From the NCBI GenBank assembly GCA_028290305.1, contig JAQGKC010000428.1, positions 1 to 51,721 of the forward strand: a DNA stretch of 51,721 bases. The letters run 5' to 3'. The stretch's first letter is position 1, and each line of letters begins with the position of its first letter. Shown here piece by piece: positions 49,872-51,721 of this stretch. The notes beneath the pieces are model-generated. The model saw only the letters and a list, made by a program, of their open reading frames with translations, was not told where the DNA came from and did no database searches. The position numbers and the translations under genes are program-made. The stretch comes from Bradyrhizobium sp. Lineage in GTDB: Bacteria > Pseudomonadota > Alphaproteobacteria > Rhizobiales > Xanthobacteraceae.

Positions 49872-50489
49872 TGCAGACTCCAATAAAAAGGCCCGTCGGT
49901 GCGAGACCGGCGAGCCAAAGGGCACAGCAGTTGGATGGGACGAAAGTATTCTTGCGCTGACCAGATGGCCAAAACGAAAAACCACCTTTCGGAAGACCGA
50001 AGGTGGTTGGCGGACCTATGCTAGGGAAATCAGAGCTTGGCGTACGTTTCCGGTACCCTGATGTCTTTGACATTAAGGGATTCGTCAAACCACCACAAGA
50101 CCCCTGTGGCACAAGCATAAATCGCCTGTGAATAAGAAACGCCAAAATGGCGCCACTCCGACTCCATCTGGCTAGGGCGTGAACCCATAACTCAAAGTGG
50201 TCGGCGGACGTCCGCTTTGGTGCGCATTCCGGACTCAAGTCGGACATCGCGTGAGGTCCGAAAAGTGCCCCCCGAACAGACACGCCGCTTGCGCCGGACA
50301 ACGCAACCTACGATCCACACAGAGACACATCGAGGTCTACCCAGAAGCTCAGGGCCGCGCCGTGGAACTCGTCTAGCTCACATAGGAGGTCTTGATTGAG
50401 AGAGCCGTCAGCTTTAGGCCATACTGAAATTCATCTGTCCTCAATTTCAAATGAAGCGCTGGGTTATCCGCAACTGGGAGCTAAAGCGA
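49872..50489. other. Non-coding gap between mobility genes and ABC-protein gene
   Basis: 618 bp with no gene that I can support. It contains the minus-strand terminator at 49976-50008 and otherwise only short, unnatural frames. One end of the element might lie here, but no repeat of the tRNA-Pro 3' end is visible. Confidence 0.5.
49976..50008 (-). terminator. Intrinsic terminator ahead of the HTH/recombinase genes
   Basis: On the minus strand a 12-bp stem (arms AACCACCTTCGG and CCGAAAGGTGGT with one bulged base) and a 4-nt loop are followed by TTTTTCGTTTT. It is about 105 nt upstream of the first HTH gene, with no minus-strand gene before it. It may act as a leader attenuator or as an insulator against incoming transcription. 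Confidence 0.7.
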
Positions 50490-51473
50490 ATGAATCGGCG
50501 AGAGTTAATCACCCTCGGCATGGCAGCTCTTGCGTGGCCAAGCTGCGCAAACGCCCAAGTTCCCGGGAGGATTTCCAAAATCGGCATGCTTTGGCACGCA
50601 GGCAGTGCTGAAGAGGAAGGAGCGTACTTCACGTCACTTATCGAAGGCTTCAATGCCTTGGGATACGTTGAAGGGCAGACAATCTTGTTCGAGCATCGAT
50701 ATGCTCATGAGCAATACGATCGGTTCCCGGCCCTCGCCCAGGAGCTTGTCGGTCTGAAAGTGGATGTCATCATGGCTTCCATTCTGCCCGCCGCGCGTGC
50801 GGCCAAGCAGGCGACCGCCACTATTCCGATTGTCTTCGTAATCGTGTCCGATCCAGTCGGCAGCGGGCTCGCCGAGAGTTTGGCGCATCCGGGCGGCAAC
50901 CTGACGGGTATGTCGAACATCTCGGAAGATCTGACCGCCAAGAGGGTTCAGACTTTTAAGGATACAGTGCCGTACCTGAAACGGATGGGCTTGATCGTGC
51001 ATCCCGGAGGCCAGAGCCCACAACGAGTCTTCAACGAGTACCGCGCCGCCGCGGCTGTCCTCGGCATCGAAACAGTCGTGCTCGAAGCGCACACGCCAGC
51101 CGAAATCGATGTTGCTATGGAGAGCGCAAGCACCCGACGCCTCGACGCCGTCGCGTCAGCCCCCGATTCAATGATCTTCAACTCACGAGGACGGCTCGCT
51201 GACTTGGCGTTAAAAAGTCGCCTGCCGTACATGGGCAGCAATCTGGACGAAGCGACAGCGGGCGCACTCCTCGCTTACGGCCCTAACCACGCCGATATTT
51301 TTAGGCGCTCTGCAGCGGTCGTCGACAAGATTCTAAAAGGGGAAAAACCGCAAGACATCCCGATCCAGCAACCCGTGACCTTCAATCTGCGGATTAATCT
51401 TCAGACGGCGAAAAAGCTCGGACTCAATATCCCGCCGCTCCTCCTTGCCCGCGCTGACGAGGTGATCGAATAA
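50490..51473 (+). CDS. ABC transporter substrate-binding protein (PF04392 type)
   Basis: 327 residues from ATG 50490 (GGGAG 10 nt upstream). The N-terminus NRRELITLGMAALAWPSCANA is an export signal. The mature protein has KIGMLWHAGS, GYVEGQTILFEHRYA, IPIVFVIVSDPVGSGL, and ends LNIPPLLLARADEVIE, the usual end of this very abundant Bradyrhizobium family, so it is full length. Its ligand is unknown; the permease and ATPase genes are not beside it, as is common for the family. Confidence 0.88.
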   Translation: MNRRELITLGMAALAWPSCANAQVPGRISKIGMLWHAGSAEEEGAYFTSLIEGFNALGYVEGQTILFEHRYAHEQYDRFPALAQELVGLKVDVIMASILPAARAAKQATATIPIVFVIVSDPVGSGLAESLAHPGGNLTGMSNISEDLTAKRVQTFKDTVPYLKRMGLIVHPGGQSPQRVFNEYRAAAAVLGIETVVLEAHTPAEIDVAMESASTRRLDAVASAPDSMIFNSRGRLADLALKSRLPYMGSNLDEATAGALLAYGPNHADIFRRSAAVVDKILKGEKPQDIPIQQPVTFNLRINLQTAKKLGLNIPPLLLARADEVIE

Positions 51474-51475
51474 GG

Positions 51476-51721
51476 AGGCGTAGCGAGCAATGCTCTCGTC
51501 GATCTGCGCCAGCCGCCGCTGCATCTTGGCCTGGGTGAAGTTCCCATCCCGCGTGTTGACGGCCTTGAATTTGCTGCCGTCGATCGCAACGCTCGCTTCG
51601 CTGAACAGCTCAAGGCGTCGGCACAGCACCACGAACTCACGGCAGACCTTGCGGATGGCCTCGCCATTGTCCTTACGGAAGTCGGCTATGGTCTTGAAGT
51701 CCGGCATCAGCCGGCCGGTCA
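51476..51721 (-). pseudogene. Truncated IS transposase (IS1182-like)
   Basis: The frame enters from beyond the right edge and reads MPDFKTIADFRKDNGEAI, REFVVLCRRLELFSEASVAI, DGSKFKAVNTRD, KMQRRLAQIDESIARY. This is the N-terminal to central part of an IS1182-type DDE transposase (Asp in VAIDGSKFKAV). After IARY it runs into the reverse strand of the ABC-protein gene's 3' end, so the remainder of the transposase is missing. The insertion or its deletion ends right at the ABC gene stop. Confidence 0.8.

Noticed and set aside
41440..51721. Second attachment-site copy of the tRNA-Pro 3' end
   Set aside because: I looked for repeats of the T-arm/acceptor sequence in the accessory region and saw none; the far end is probably outside the window.
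1..51721. CRISPR array or cas genes
   Set aside because: No regularly spaced repeats were seen; the only tandem repeats are a 21-bp pair, a 16-bp pair and a three-copy 15-bp coding repeat.

Overview
The window looks like chromosomal DNA of a Bradyrhizobium-like alphaproteobacterium (Bradyrhizobiaceae/Nitrobacteraceae). The reasons are high GC, the family character of its housekeeping proteins (ParE, class I PhaC, short-form ArgC, GlpX, RecJ, AlaC), rhizobial small proteins ending in ICRGC, an H-NS-type small protein starting with an IDLDSLSIEELA segment, and dispersed palindromic intergenic repeats of the kind common in this group. No 16S gene is present, so genus is an inference.

Positions 1-30000 are mostly ordinary core genes: an outer-membrane barrel protein (cut by the window edge), parE, a DedA protein, a Tat-exported metallo-beta-lactamase-fold enzyme, a PaiB-like FMN protein followed by argC, a MAPEG protein, phaC, a lipoprotein, alaC-hom-glpX, a type II haloacid dehalogenase, a soluble chemoreceptor-like protein with reversed domain order, a frameshifted OprB-type porin, a CorA/ZntB transporter, recJ, an MltB-type transglycosylase, a divergent marR/ahpD-like pair, an M23 peptidase, and the translation-factor module efp | epmA-epmB. 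The efp gene has no usable canonical start codon: its N-terminal reading frame is preceded directly by TTG-TAA. HdeD-like and PrsW-like membrane proteins follow.

Positions 30000-41400 are a patchwork of very small genes (many under 70 codons), degenerate genes (a serine-recombinase remnant and a small secreted protein with an internal amber codon), tRNA-Glu(TTC), a PilZ protein, a GST, GloA, an H-NS-like protein without its DNA-binding part, a sirtuin, a double cold-shock-domain protein, a DUF192 protein and tRNA-Pro(TGG).

From the 3' end of tRNA-Pro (41438) to at least the window end lies an integrated accessory element. It begins with a chimeric remnant of an AlbA/Schlafen-type ATP-binding gene next to the tRNA. 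It then carries a HARE-HTH-like protein with an inverted-repeat cluster upstream that contains a parS-like 16-bp palindrome, an XRE-type regulator, a HEPN-like protein, and a tightly coupled three-gene operon (44142-46005). That operon encodes a putative winged-helix protein with a basic tail, a protein resembling pPIWI-associated predicted nucleases, and a protein with a HEPN-type R-x4-H motif. It is followed by two translationally coupled tyrosine recombinases and two coupled AlpA/excisionase-like HTH proteins. Leader-type intrinsic terminators lie upstream of the three-gene operon and, on the opposite strand, upstream of the HTH/recombinase genes. The element is followed by an ABC substrate-binding protein gene and a truncated IS transposase. 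The three-gene operon, with the neighbouring HEPN-like gene, is the best candidate for an undescribed (possibly anti-phage) system; that function is inferred from motifs and context only.
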